Positions 1 to 11,306 of a stretch of 64,000 nucleotides of DNA are shown piece by piece. A model generated the notes under the pieces. The model was not told the origin of the DNA. It made no database searches and worked only from the letters and a program-made list of their open reading frames with translations. A program made the position numbers and the translations under genes. This DNA is from Neofusicoccum parvum. Taxonomy: Eukaryota; Ascomycota; Dothideomycetes; Botryosphaeriales; Botryosphaeriaceae. The stretch covers positions 1,364,001 through 1,428,000 of the forward strand of contig CP087210.1 in assembly GCA_020912385.1 (NCBI GenBank), read 5' to 3'. Every line of letters starts with the position of its first letter. Positions within the stretch are counted from its first letter, which is position 1.

Positions 1-842
1 TCCCACGATGATGAGAGCAAGGACCGAGGCGTATGAGCAGATGACGTGGGGCGACTGGCCATGTCCTCCTCCGAAGCCTCCAGAGAGGTGTTGCAGAGGC
101 CGGTACATCTCGACAGCACTGTCAAAGCAATTAGACCCGGTTCAGAACGCGGTGCCATATCAATGCAGCAGGACCCAAGTCTTGATGAAGAAATCTAAGA
201 CCAAGCAGACCTGGAGGTCCCCGCAATGGCATCAACGTATAGAAAAGGAAGCAAAAACCCTGGTAGGAGGACTGATGTATAATGAACGAAGGCGACGCAA
301 TTGGGGCGCGGTATGCAACAAACCTACCCTTCACGGTATCCTGATGGATCCTCTCCTAGGATGCTAATAGCAAACAGACTCCAGTATGGGATCCACGGGC
401 GGCTGGCATCCATCGCAACGAAAGGAGCGGGATAGTCGGTCAAGCCATCCGCGGCGTAGTCCAGGTGCTCTTGGCGGAGCAGGTGCGGGATGCCATGTGA
501 GTTGAGCTCGAGCTTGTGCGGGTTGCCGGTGTGGAATGGCAATATCTTTTCCACGGTTTCCCGCTGGTCTTCCGAGGATTTCGTCTTGAGGGCATCGACC
601 AACGGCGGTGGTGCAGCGTACAGTGCTGGGGCTTTGGGCTCGACCGAGAGGTCGACCAGGTCTGGTATGACCTCGCCCTGGGGAGAATCATCCTCCATAT
701 CTTCGAACTCGTCGTCGTCGGTGAGCTCCTGGAGGCGCGAGGCTGGGTCTGACAAAAGCTCGTCGAGACGGTCTGACGGCGATGGCTGCGCGGGGTTCGA
801 CTGCGGCGCGCCGTGGGTTGCGGGAGTCGAGGATGGCGACAT
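1..842 (-). CDS. RAM1: Protein farnesyltransferase beta subunit, 5' part (runs off the window)
   Basis: Beta subunit of the CAAX farnesyltransferase, which with the alpha subunit attaches farnesyl to C-terminal Cys of Ras/Rho-type proteins in the cytosol. Two exons are visible: 842-328 and 118-1, separated by a 209-nt intron (donor GTAGGT, acceptor GACAG) that keeps frame. The first exon carries a roughly 100-residue acidic, Ser/Pro-rich leader, then the family region with LDYPAPFVAMDASRPWIPYW-like sequence (here TDYPAPFVAMDASRPW). The second exon has GGFGGGHGQ at about residues 185-193, the Gly-rich hallmark of prenyltransferase beta subunits. The ATG at 842 is chosen because sequence upstream of it in the same frame looks non-coding; an in-frame ATG at 878 is possible. 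The zinc-ligand region and C-terminus lie outside the window. Geranylgeranyl transferase beta is the alternative, but the DASRPW context fits farnesyltransferase better. Confidence 0.88.
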
Positions 843-2731
843 GGCGGATGCTCTGAAGATCACCCTGCGCTTCCGCATGGATTGCAAGACAAAGAGGGTC
901 CAGGGCTTGTCCTTGGAACCTCGTTCTGAAAGCATACAACGGTGGTGTCGGCGCAGATGTTGGCGAGCTTTGCGTATTGTCACGGGCTCATTGTCAGCCG
1001 CCAACGCATCGCTTTCGGCCAAATGGGAGCACGCAGAGCCGGGCGCAACAGAAGCCTCGAACAAGCGCGCTTTCCAGACGGGCTCGCGGGTTGTTGCTGG
1101 TGTTTACAGCATTTTCGCAGAGCCGCGTGGTGCGATGATCTCACCGCGGGGCAGCGTCGGCCTCGTGCGCTGTTGCGCCGCCGCCGCTTCTCTCGAGCTC
1201 GCGCCCAGGTCAACCTTCGCGCTCAAAGCCCGGCCACGCGCTCGACCGTGACGGCAACAAAGACCCCAGCTGCTTGCAGACCTGCCTGCTGACACCGCGA
1301 ACCCAGGGCTCTCCCGCGTCTCCCTCCGAGCATCGCGCGCCAGCACTCGCCGACGCCTGAAACAACGGGCAACGTCCTGTCCGGCTCCCACCCGCCAGCA
1401 TGCCATCACCGAGCCTGCGCCCACGCCTCCCAGCTTTGCTCAATGCTGCGACACGTGCCTCTTGCTTGCTGCCCTTGTCGTCGCTGGCCCTGCGCCGCTG
1501 CGCGCTCTTTCGGCACCCAACCACTCGCTCGCACATACCCAATCAACGTCGTCGCCGTCCCGTTCGTCGCGCGCCCGCCGCCATCACAAGAACAGCATGC
1601 CTACCAGTCGTTGTGAAGCGATCCTATGGGATGTGTGATGGTCGCTGGCAGGGGACGGCCATCGCTGCAGACGACGAGGACTGGTTTCGCCTGGCTACAT
1701 GAACGGGCTTGGTGGCCTGCTGGCCTTGTTACCTGGCGATGGCCACAACGGGTGGCATGAATCTTGGCTTGCCTCCACGATCATGCGTGCTGGAATGTCG
1801 ATAACGCGATGCACGTCGCCGACATGGCCCTGGAGGCGCCAACGCCCTCGCGCTGATCTTACGTGCGATGGGCTGGTGGTTTCAGCTCTCCCGAGAATCG
1901 TGGCTACGCGGCTGGACATCTTCCTTCAAGCTTCTGTCCGTCTATACACAGAGTCTCATTAAGTCCTACAAGCTACGGTTTGCGTTTCCTTGTCAACTCC
2001 GCTTCGTTGGGTACACTCGGAAATTATGAGGGGCCGTTCCTCGTGTACCACTGCATGGCGGGAGGCAGACAGAAGACGTATTGCAGCACTGCAGTCCATA
2101 CATAGCCGCCTTGGATCAGCTACAAGGATCAATTCCTCGCTGCAGGCAAGACGTATGGCCTACTGCTGCAGGTAACAGCATGACCCGATCTCAGGAACGA
2201 TATGCACCTCTTGCTGAGATAATACCTGCACACGAAGATCCAAATTCGGCTCGCAGGATTCTTTAACGTCTGACAAAGATTCCAGCCGCACCATAGCCCT
2301 AACTGAGGTCAAGAGCATGTCATCTGTGGACTTCGGTCTGGGTTTGACTCCTACTGGCTGCTGGAGAGTAAGATATCTCATGTTCTGGTCTCCCGCAGTG
2401 GCAAACAGGTCTTGGCCATTTGCATTCCAGTCTCATCACGGGATCGATCGTTTACAGACATGATTGCATGGCCATCAGCTGCACACTCGCCACTCGATTC
2501 TAGTTGGCTACGATAAGAGGGGAAGTGTCAACTGTCCGGATTGGGTATCGGGATGCGGCCGATCTCGGCCCGCAACAGTCATACCTCTACTCCACCTTTG
2601 AGAACATCATACCCCTAATGTTTGCTTCCAAACCGCTCTACAAGCCTCAATGATCCCAGATCCAGAAGGTTGCCGTCATTCACCTTCTCCGCTCCTACCT
2701 TTTAGTCAATCAGACCTTTTCTCAGAGACAA
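843..2731. other. Divergent intergenic region between RAM1 and the MFS gene
   Basis: About 1.9 kb with no credible gene. The first 850 bp are GC-rich with overlapping open frames of arbitrary composition in several frames; the part from about 1900 on is richer in AT and stop codons. It must contain both promoters, as the flanking genes point away from each other. No repeat, RNA gene or clear promoter element was recognised. Confidence 0.6.
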
Positions 2732-5227
2732 ATGGCCAGTGTATCAGTGACTAGAGTCCAACAGGACCATCCTGTCTTTGCTACAACAGGCGAAGATACC
2801 GCGGCAGCTCCAGAGAACATGAATCGTCCAATAGAGACGTTTGAAACAGAGATTGAGCAAGAAACACCATACCAGACAGATGGTGGTAAAGCAGCATGGC
2901 TCGTCTTAGCTGCCAACTGTTTGATGCAAGCTCCGGTCTGGGGTACATCTCCCTGAAGATATCAGCCTGAATTTTGAGGAAATTCCTTCCTAACAGATAA
3001 AAGGCTTCGCACTCGCCTTCGGCGTCATCCAAGAATACTACGAATCCACGGAATCCGGGCTCGTCGGCAACAAGTCCAGCGTGACAATCATTGGAACCAC
3101 TACAACCGTATGCCCATCATACCATACACAAGCCGCCCAGCACAGCCAAGCTAACACCACATCTCTCTCTCGAGGGAATCCTCTACCTCACCTCCCCCCT
3201 CACCTTCACGCTCCTCACGCTCCACCCCTCCCTGCGGCGCTGGTGCGGGCCCCTCGGCCTCCTCATCACCAGCGGCAGCTTCCTCGCGTCGGCCTTCGCA
3301 TCGCACGTGTGGCAGCTGATCGCGCTGCAAGGCGTCAGCGCCGCCCTGGGCGGCGGGCTGCTCTACGCCCCGGCAACGCTCTGCCTGGACGAGCGGTTCG
3401 CGCGGCGCAAAGGGCTGGCGTACGGCATCATGGGGGCGGCCAAGAGCGGCGTCGGGGTCGGGCTGCCGTTCGCGGCGAGCGCGGCGCTGCAGCGGTTCGG
3501 CTACCGCGCGACGATTGTGGGGTGGGCGGTCGCGGTGGTAGGTTGCCTGAATTTCTTTGCATCCTCCCCCTGCGTTTGCCTTTCCTGCCTGCTTCCCTTT
3601 CGGTTGCTGGGCTACGCCGCGAGTGTGGGTGGTTTTCATGCGCATGTCGTCAGGTCACTTGGGAGCGGTGAGGCGGGGTCGAAACGACGGACCCCCCCGG
3701 CTTGCTCCGGGGTATGGTGGCAGGGTGGACGTCCGGGATGTCTGTTTACCTTTCTTTCTTTGGTTCACGGTGGCTTGCGAGAACTGGCTAAGCTCGACGG
3801 GACTAACCTTCGCGCGAAACGCCTGCTAGACCAGCCTCGCGGCGCCATTGCTGTTCGTCCTGCGCCCACGGATCCCGTCGACGGCAGCGGGAGCGGGATC
3901 GACGAGGTCGTCGAGCAACCGTGGTGGCCCGCAGCAACAGCAGCGAGACCGAAGCGTCGGTCGCCTGGCCACGTCGCCGCCGTCCCCTTCGACGTCGTGC
4001 CTGCGGTCCGCCAGCTTCTGGGCGCTGCAGACGGGCAACGTGCTGCAGTCGATGGGCTACTTCCTCCCGGCGGCCTACCTCCCCGGCTACGCGACGCGCG
4101 AGCTGGCGCTGCCGCGGGCCACGGGCACGCTGCTGCTCGCGCTGCTCAACGCCGCGTCCGTCTTCGGCAGCGTCCTCATCGGCGTGCTGTGCGACAGGGT
4201 GAGGTCGACGCGGACGGTGCTGCCCGTCACCGCGCTGCCGTCCGCCGCCGCCGTGCTGCTATTCTGGGGGTTGGCGGGGCCCCGTGGGCGGAACCGCCAG
4301 CAGAGTAGCAGCACCGTTCTATCCTCTTCTACAGGTGGGTGCCGCCCGGCGCAGCCATTTCCACGGCTAGCGCGCGGATTTTTTCTCTCCAAAGCACAGA
4401 TGGACAAGCATGACCCCTTCTCAAAGCCAAGCACGACTCCTTCCCAATGGCCGAGCTTGATTGTCTAGTCAAGAAGCTGCCCTTTCCTTCGCGCTAGGCG
4501 CCAGCGGGAGTGCCGTTAGCAGCAGTGGGTCGGGGCTAATGATAGCATGTGGACTACAGACAACACAGACGGCGGCAGCACCAGCACCGGCAGCAGCAGT
4601 GGAGTGGCTCTGCTAGTCGTCTTCGCGCTGGCGTACGGCTTTTTCGCCGGCGGCTTCAGCAGCACGTGGAGCGGCGTGCTGCGAGAGCTGCAGCGCGAGA
4701 ACCCGGCGCTGGACACGGGGCTCGTGTTTGGACTGCTGAACGGCGGGCGCGGCGTCGGCAACGTGGTCAGTGGTCCGATCAGCGTCGCGCTGATGGCAGC
4801 GCGCCAGCACGGTCACGACAGAGGCAAGGCGGCGGCGGCGACGATGGGCAGCAGTGGCGAGAGTGGAGGTGGAGGCCGCGGTGCCGGTGGTGCGTACGGC
4901 AGCGAGTACGGGCCCATGATTCTGTTCACGGGCGCGTCGGCTCTGCTCGGAGCTTGGGGCTGGCTGTGCCAGTGCCAGTGCCAGTGCCGCTCGTCCCCGT
5001 GGCCGTCGTCATGGTGGCAGCAGCGGCGCGCGGCGCTTCTGCTGCTGGCGGTTCCAGCGCCGCCGCACTGGCGCGCGCGCTGGAGCCGGAGCTGCCTGGG
5101 CGGGTGTGCGCGCCGCGTCGTCGCCGCCCTGCGCGCTGCTGCTGCTGGAGCGTGGCACCGGCGCCGTCGCCGTGCGTCGCCGGCTGCTCCTGCGAGGCCA
5201 GCAGCGGCGCCGCGGACGGATCAGTGA
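2732..5227 (+). CDS. MFS transporter, monocarboxylate transporter (MCT/SLC16-like) type
   Basis: Predicted plasma-membrane or organellar permease of the fungal MCT-like branch of the major facilitator superfamily; substrate unknown. Five exons restore one 616-residue frame: 2732-2942, 3004-3107, 3175-3537, 3830-4334, 4560-5227. Recognisable pieces in order are an acidic N-terminal tail, the first helix with AFGVIQEYYE after it (exon 2), helices with GGGLLYAPATLCLDERFARR and GLAYGIMGAAKSG (exon 3), the central LLFVLRPRIP that closes the N-terminal half (exon 4), and AYGFFAGGFSSTWSG near the end (exon 5), typical of this family. Introns 3 and 4 (292 and 225 nt) are long for this window. The acceptors of introns 1 and 2 are non-YAG (AAG, GAG), so those two junctions are the least certain. 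An Arg/Ala-rich tail of about 80 residues follows the last helix and is unusual. Confidence 0.8.
4965..4990 (+). repeat. Short tandem TGCCAG hexamer in the MFS 3' end
   Basis: Four near-perfect copies of TGCCAG/TGCCAG-like units encode a CQCQCQC run directly after the last predicted membrane helix of the MFS transporter. Such repeats change length easily; the unusual basic tail starts right after it. Confidence 0.7.
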
Positions 5228-8200
5228 TCCTCTCTGTTGGATGCTCTGTGCGGGTGTTGTGAGGCTGAGCCAGGCTGACAGGCAATCCGAGTGTCCTGCC
5301 TGCCTGCCCTGTGTGCCCGCCTTGCCGCGAATTGGCGCGCGCCCGCGCCCGTGACGCCAGCAGAGCTGTGTGTGGGGGGAAGGCGCGTAGGAGTACGTGC
5401 GTACGGAAAGGGCGCAGTTCGTCTGTTTTGCTGGGTGGAGACTGGTGGAAAGGAAAAAAGGGAAGAAAAAAAAAATCAGGACGTCGTGTGCTCCTCGGGT
5501 GGTGCACCGGTGGTGCTCTGGCAGTGGACAGTGGGCAGGGCCGTAGCGGCCGGCCGGCCGGCAGAAGGCTTTCCGCTGCCTCTTGCTCCCTCGCGTGCGA
5601 AAGTAGGCAGCCAGCAGCAGGCGAGACGAGACGGAACGGGCGGTCGTCGTGTCGTCCCGTCGGTTGACATGGGTGCTTGCGGCATGGGTCGGAAGAGTGG
5701 AGGAGGGCCTGAAGCTGTTGGCATGGCATCGCTGGCCGTCCTGACAGCATCTTGCATTGCGATACGTCCCCCGCCCCGCAGGCCAGATTGACGGCTGTTC
5801 CTGATGGGCTTAGCAGAGGCGCGGTGCTGGCGGGCGATTGGCCGGCGGCGGGTGGAGCCTGGCTGTAGGTCGTTAGGCAGTTTGCCGCAGCTAAACACGT
5901 AGGTACCTGTCGCAGCGAGCAAAACGGCGTGAGTGGGCTGGACATCGGCGCTGGCGCAGAGCAACTGACAGGACAATGATTCATCGTGCGTCCCGGCAGC
6001 GGCTGCGGAGTGGACTGGGACGCTGCTCGCAGAGAACAGCATGGCAGGCATCCGTGCTCGTCCCCCATCGCGAGACCCTGACGGCGGGACGCAGAGTCAT
6101 GGCGGGGCCCGTCGACTACAACGCATCTCTCGAGCGTGCCCGACGGAGTGGCAAACGTGAGCTGTGTGCTGAGGCGTGCGCAGCAGCCGGCTCGAGGATG
6201 CTGCAGCTTAAGGCTCCAGGCTCTGGGGGGAGTCTGAGCATCGCTGCAGGCTGGCGATGATTGCCGGGCGACGCATCATCAGCAGAGCCAGCTCCGCAAC
6301 AATCATTGACCCCTCAGCGGGGCCTCCTCTGGCAGCGAATTCTTCTAGAACGGTGCCAGCTGGCCTGGCTCCACCTCGTTACCAGCGACCCTGCCGGCGC
6401 AGCGAATGGCCCGCAACGAAGTCCGCCGTAATTTACTGCTCCATCCTGGGCAAGCGTCAAACTAAATATTCTTAATTTGGCATCATCTGATAATTGATAC
6501 GTAGCCGCGAATTGCGCAATAATCCTGATCAACCCAGCGCCGCGATAAGTCTGATAACATGATGCCTGGGCTGCGGGCTCAGGGCCTCGTCGCAGACAAG
6601 CATCGCCTGGCAACTCGGTCGTGTGGGGGCCCTGGGGGAGGCTAATGAACCGGAGGGGAGCGCGCGCAGAGGGCGGGGGCCGGGTGATGCACGCTGGTGG
6701 CGTTGGCCGGCTGTCCATCCTGCGGCGCGGGCAGCACGCGGGCGGGCAGCTCGACCTCCCGCGGCCTGGCATCTGGAGGAAATCGAAGGGGTGTATCAGC
6801 GTGAGACATTGGATTCTTTGTATCTGTCTCTCGCCGTTCACAACGCTCTCGAGGAGCAGCCCCGGCGGTGTGAGGTGCCGCCGTCCCCCAGCCTGTGCCC
6901 TTATCGAGCAGCGCTGGAATGCTGCCAAGATAAGGGACGAATGAGCGCGCTGGGATGCCGGGGTGCTGCCTGGAATCGTGCTTACGCCTCGGGCTACACA
7001 ATGGAAGCGCCCGATTCTATTGAATTCTGTTGCAAGCAAACGTCACTGCAGGCGCGTGGCTTTGTTCTCGGTGGCCCGGCGAGCAACCTCTGCCCCTCCG
7101 CCGGATCTTCTGGCCTCATTTCGCGCACTCGTGCGAGCCATGAGCTACGAGACTTGCAGCATGCTGTGCGGCAAGGCATGCAGCCGCCGAGAGCAGTCCT
7201 CTTCCGCGCGCTCGTCGGGCAGAGCTAATGCAAGGGGACGCGGTCGGGAGAGCGGCGGGATGGCGGAGGGGCAGTCACGCGGCTCTCGTGGCCGTGAGAA
7301 GGCGCTGGAGATGATGCGCGCTGTGTCTCCGCCGCCGGTGTGGGCTCTGTCGCACGAAATGGGGGCGCCGTGGGGAGAGCGTTGAGCGCGGCGGACGGCC
7401 GGCGGCAGGGGCACGCTGGATGCAGAATCGACGCGGCTGGCTGTTTTGCAGCAGCAGCAGCATGCGGATGCGTGCAGCGTGGGCGGCGCCTGAGTGGCCA
7501 CTCGCCGAGACACAACGGCGATGGACTATGGCGCGCGCAAGCAAGGTGGTGGCACGGCCAACCACGCAGGGCGAGCCGCGGTACGACATTGGGGAATACG
7601 GCGCACACAATCGACGCGGGCTGCCGTGCACCTGGGGTTGCTTCGCAGCCGGTCTCGCTACCGGCGCGGCCAGGCAGCGAGGCACGAGAGGCACGCGGAG
7701 GCGCCGACAAAGGGCGGTCGCTTCGCGTGCTGCTGGCGCTGCGCTGAGCCGGCCGCGTCTTCACGCATGCCTGGCCGCCGCTCGCATGCCGCATCCATAT
7801 ACCTGAGGCCCGCAACGCACGCTATCGGCGCTATCGAAAGGGTGCCTGCGCCGCAGCGCGCGGTGGCGGCGAACGTGCGATCGCCGGCCGCACGACGAGG
7901 AGGATCGCGATAGCTGGCCTGCAGGTGCAAGGACGGGGCGTGTGAGGCTGTTCGCGGCGCCTGGGTGGGATGGCGCGAGAGGGGGAGCAGGCGATCGAGC
8001 GCGGCAGGCGGGTAAAAAATACGGAGCGGTGCGCGCGCGCGCCAATCAGCGGGGCGGGCGGCGGCCACTCAGCAGCGTTCTGGCGGGCGTGCTTAGCGCA
8101 GAAGGACCGGTCGGCGCTGGCGGGCGATCGCTAGGCCGCTCTGGGCGCCGGAGCCGTTCCGTGCCGGCGTTTTTCGTAGCGTGAGACACAGGCCCAGTGG

Positions 8201-8796
8201 GTGGAGAGGCAGGTGGGGGACGGGCTGGGCGTGGCAGAGACAGGGCCCTGCTGGCTGGCGGCGCTGCTGACCGGCCGGCTCGCTGCGATAGAGGCTGGTG
8301 GTGTGGTGCGATAGCCGGCCCGCGGGCTGAGCGCTGCGCTGCTGCTTGTCAGCGCCTGCGCCTGCGCCCTGCCTCTCGCCGCCCGCGCCCTCGCAGTGCG
8401 GCGCCGCTGGCCTCCTCGCTGCCTGCGCGCGGCGTGCTGGATCTTCTTCAACTCCCGGCGCTGCGCATCATCCGGCAGAAAAGCAAGCAGACTGCACGTC
8501 AAAGAGCTTGCGCACGACTCGCGGACCCGTCAGTGTCGCAAGCCGGCGGCGGCGTGACCAGCGACCAAGGCGCGCCGGACCCTCGTCGCATCGGCGGCCA
8601 ATCAGTGCGGGCGCGCCGCCAGGGTGCGTTCACCGCTTCTTTATCCAAGTCGCCAGCCCCGGCGCGCGGCTTCCTTTCAACCAGCGTCGCCCGTCCCCCA
8701 ATCTCACTGCCAGACAAAGCCGCCAAAGTGCGGTGTGAGAGGTGATCTTTGCAATTTCGCTGCTCCGCTCAGCTGAGTCTGCTCTCAATAATCGCG
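5228..8796. other. Long GC-rich gene-free region upstream of the zinc-cluster regulator
   Basis: About 3.6 kb. Many open frames of 60-200 codons occur in all six frames, with Arg/Ala/Pro-rich translations and no family resemblance, as expected of GC-rich non-coding DNA. One AT-richer patch lies near 6460-6570. Its size and position directly before the ATG at 8797 suggest a large 5' regulatory region and a long leader for the transcription factor. No discrete element could be assigned. Confidence 0.55.
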
Positions 8797-11306
8797 ATGG
8801 ATCACCTCGACTTCACCTCCGACGCCTTCTACGGCTTCGAGAACACCCTCCAAGATCCGACCCAGAACCGGTACTCCGCGTATCTCCAGAACAGCTCCTG
8901 GCCGCTGCCCGTAGAGCAGACGCAGTCGACTATGTCTCACAATGCGCCGCAGAGCGCGCACTCGAGGAGGGCCACCACCACCGCCGCGCAGACCTCGAGT
9001 CAATCCACCACCTCGTCCGCTCCACTCCACACGGGCGGTCTGGCATATCACAATCACTCGCAGTCGCTGGACTCGCAGGCAATGCTCTCGACCGCCACGG
9101 CCGACTGGCAGTTCCAGATGCACCACCCGATGCACCACCACTCCTATTCGCACGGCGATGCGAGCCTCGACACCTCCAACTTCACCACCTTCGGCGCCCA
9201 GCTGCAGACCTCGCCCGTCGAGTACAGCATGCCCACGTCGCAGCCGCCGCTTGGGATGAACACGACCACGATGCCGCTGGATATGGGTAACAACTACATG
9301 ACCACCATGGGCGGCCCGATGGAGCAGCCGATGACCGCCATGGCCTCCTTCCAGATGAACGACTTCCAGAACGAACTGCTGAACTACCCCATGAACTCGA
9401 ACGAGCTAGTCGCTGCCAGCGTTGCCGGCTCGTCGCCCACCGAGAACTGGCTCGAGGTGCGCTCGCTGTCGAGCAGCGACAACGGCTGGAGCACCATCGA
9501 CTTCCAGCAGCCCGGCCGCCAGTCGTTCGACTCATACACCGAGTCGCACAACGGCACCGTTTTCAACCCCATCCAGACCCTGCACATCCGCACCAACTCC
9601 GACTCGTCGCAATCCGACGTCCCGCAGTCGGCGCATTCGTTCGGCAGCTACGAGGACATCCCCCCCTTTCCCATGCACTCGCCCCAGTCCGAGGTCGAGT
9701 ACGGCACCGGCATGCCGCACGGGCTGCCTCACCACCACGACCACGAGCACGACCACTACCACTCTCCCAGCCACTCGCTCTCCTCCGTCAGCCCGCCCAC
9801 CACCACTGCCACGCCCTACGTCATCAAGCAGTCCGCTTCCTCGTCGTCGTCGCCCACCTCGTCCGGCATCTCGTCGCCTCCGGTTGCACGGAGAAGAAAG
9901 AGCCCGACCACCAGCATCGGCCCGACCACCGCCAAGGTCCAGAAGACCATTGTCAAGAAGCCGGCTGGCTCGGCCAAGAAGGATGCTAGTGGAGAGAAGC
10001 GCGTCGGAAGGAGACGTGGCCCGTTGAGGCCGGATCAGAGACAGCAGGCTCACGAGATCAGAAAACTCCGTGCCTGCCTGCGGTGCAAGTTCCTGAAGAA
10101 GACGTGCGATAAGGGAGACCCTTGCGCTGGCTGCCAGCCTTCGCACGCCCGTCTGTGGCAGGTTCCCTGCACTCGTATTGACATCAAGGACATCGCGTAC
10201 TTCATGAAGGATTGGAAGGCGGACTTTGAGCGTCACGTGAGCTTGGGCTTCTCGGTTGGCAACATCAAGGGCTTCTCGACCATGGAGCGCCCGCTGTACA
10301 TCACCCACGGCTACGGCTACTACCTGCCCATCACCGCTCGCGAGGTCTATGTTCGCGACGAGAAGTGCTTCGGTATGGACTGGGTCGAGCAGTCGCCGCA
10401 GGAGAAGCCCCAGGAGTTCGAGATCGCCACCGCCAAGCTTTCTGCTGGCATGGAGGGTGTTTCTCACGCTCTTCTCTCGGAGTACATTGACCGCCACATC
10501 GACGGTGGCTTCGAGCGCTTCATCGATGAGTACTTCGAGGGCACCTACTTCCTGAGCGAGATGCTCAAGACCGCCTACCGCTACTACCTGAAGTCAAAGC
10601 TGCCCGTCATCCGCAAGGCTCTGAAGCTGGTCGTCGCTTACAACCTCACTCTTCATGTGACCATGGTTGAGGGTCTGTCGGAGGAGGAGAGCCAGGTTGG
10701 CAAGATCGACGCCAACGAGAGCAAGTTCTTCGGCAAGACGGTTGCGCCCGTCATGATCAACTTCCAGGTCAAGTGTGCTTTGGCAGACATGTGGCGTGAG
10801 CTGCAGAAGGACATCCTCGAGGAGCTGTCTACTCTCTACTCGTCGGTCTACAGCGGCGAGAAGCTCAAGAACTGGCCGACCATCTTCATGCTGGCCGCCA
10901 TTCTCCTCGCTGTCTGGGAGGAGATGCAGTTCGACTGCCACTACCGGGTCCCCGACCCCAACGCGGTCCAGAAGTTCTGTACCGACATGGAGAGCACCCC
11001 CGTCGGCGTCATCGTCGGCCTGTTCTCGGCCATCTCCCAGAAGCTTCCGGGCTTCATGGAGTGGGACACCAGGAAGCACCACCACCTGCTCGCATCGAAC
11101 CAGGCTGTGTGCGATGCGATGACTGAAGTCAGATCCCACGTCACCAAATATGGTATGTTGAACCAGCTGACCCCGCCTCCTAACGAGTGCTAACAACAAG
11201 CGCAGAGCAATACTTGAAGAGCAGAAACGAGGCCAAGTTCGACCGCAACGACTTCGACAGCCTCTCGAACAAGTTCCTGTCGAAGCTCGTCATCCGTGCG
11301 AATTGA
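8797..11306 (+). CDS. Large Zn(II)2Cys6-type transcription regulator
   Basis: Nuclear, DNA-binding fungal regulator of 818 residues in two exons, 8797-11152 and 11206-11306, joined across a 53-nt intron (GTATGT...CGCAG). Residues 1-400 are low complexity, rich in Ser, Thr, Gln, His and Met, resembling an activation region. A basic stretch near 375-422 (PVARRRKS, EKRVGRRRG) precedes the cysteine motif C427-x2-C430-x6-C437-x5-C443-x2-C446-x11-C458. The first five cysteines match the binuclear zinc cluster, but the last spacing is longer than the usual 6-9. A conserved-looking helical region follows (WQVPCTRIDIKD, YFMKDWKADFERHV). The zinc cluster sits in the middle of the protein rather than at the N-terminus. 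The ATG at 8797 opens a natural N-terminus (MDHLDFTSDAF); an upstream in-frame extension from 8749 looks like leader sequence. I do not recognise a named orthologue. Confidence 0.87.

Noticed and set aside
4926..6068. 380-codon minus-strand frame over the MFS end and the desert
   Set aside because: Covers the confirmed MFS last exon in antisense; low-complexity Pro/Ser/Arg translation, no start context or motif.
6623..8745. Numerous 100-200-codon frames in the desert
   Set aside because: Open in all six frames because of GC richness; none shows family motifs, transmembrane pattern or splice-consistent extension.
9532..10497. 321-codon minus-strand frame inside the regulator
   Set aside because: Antisense to the zinc-cluster coding region; no independent features.
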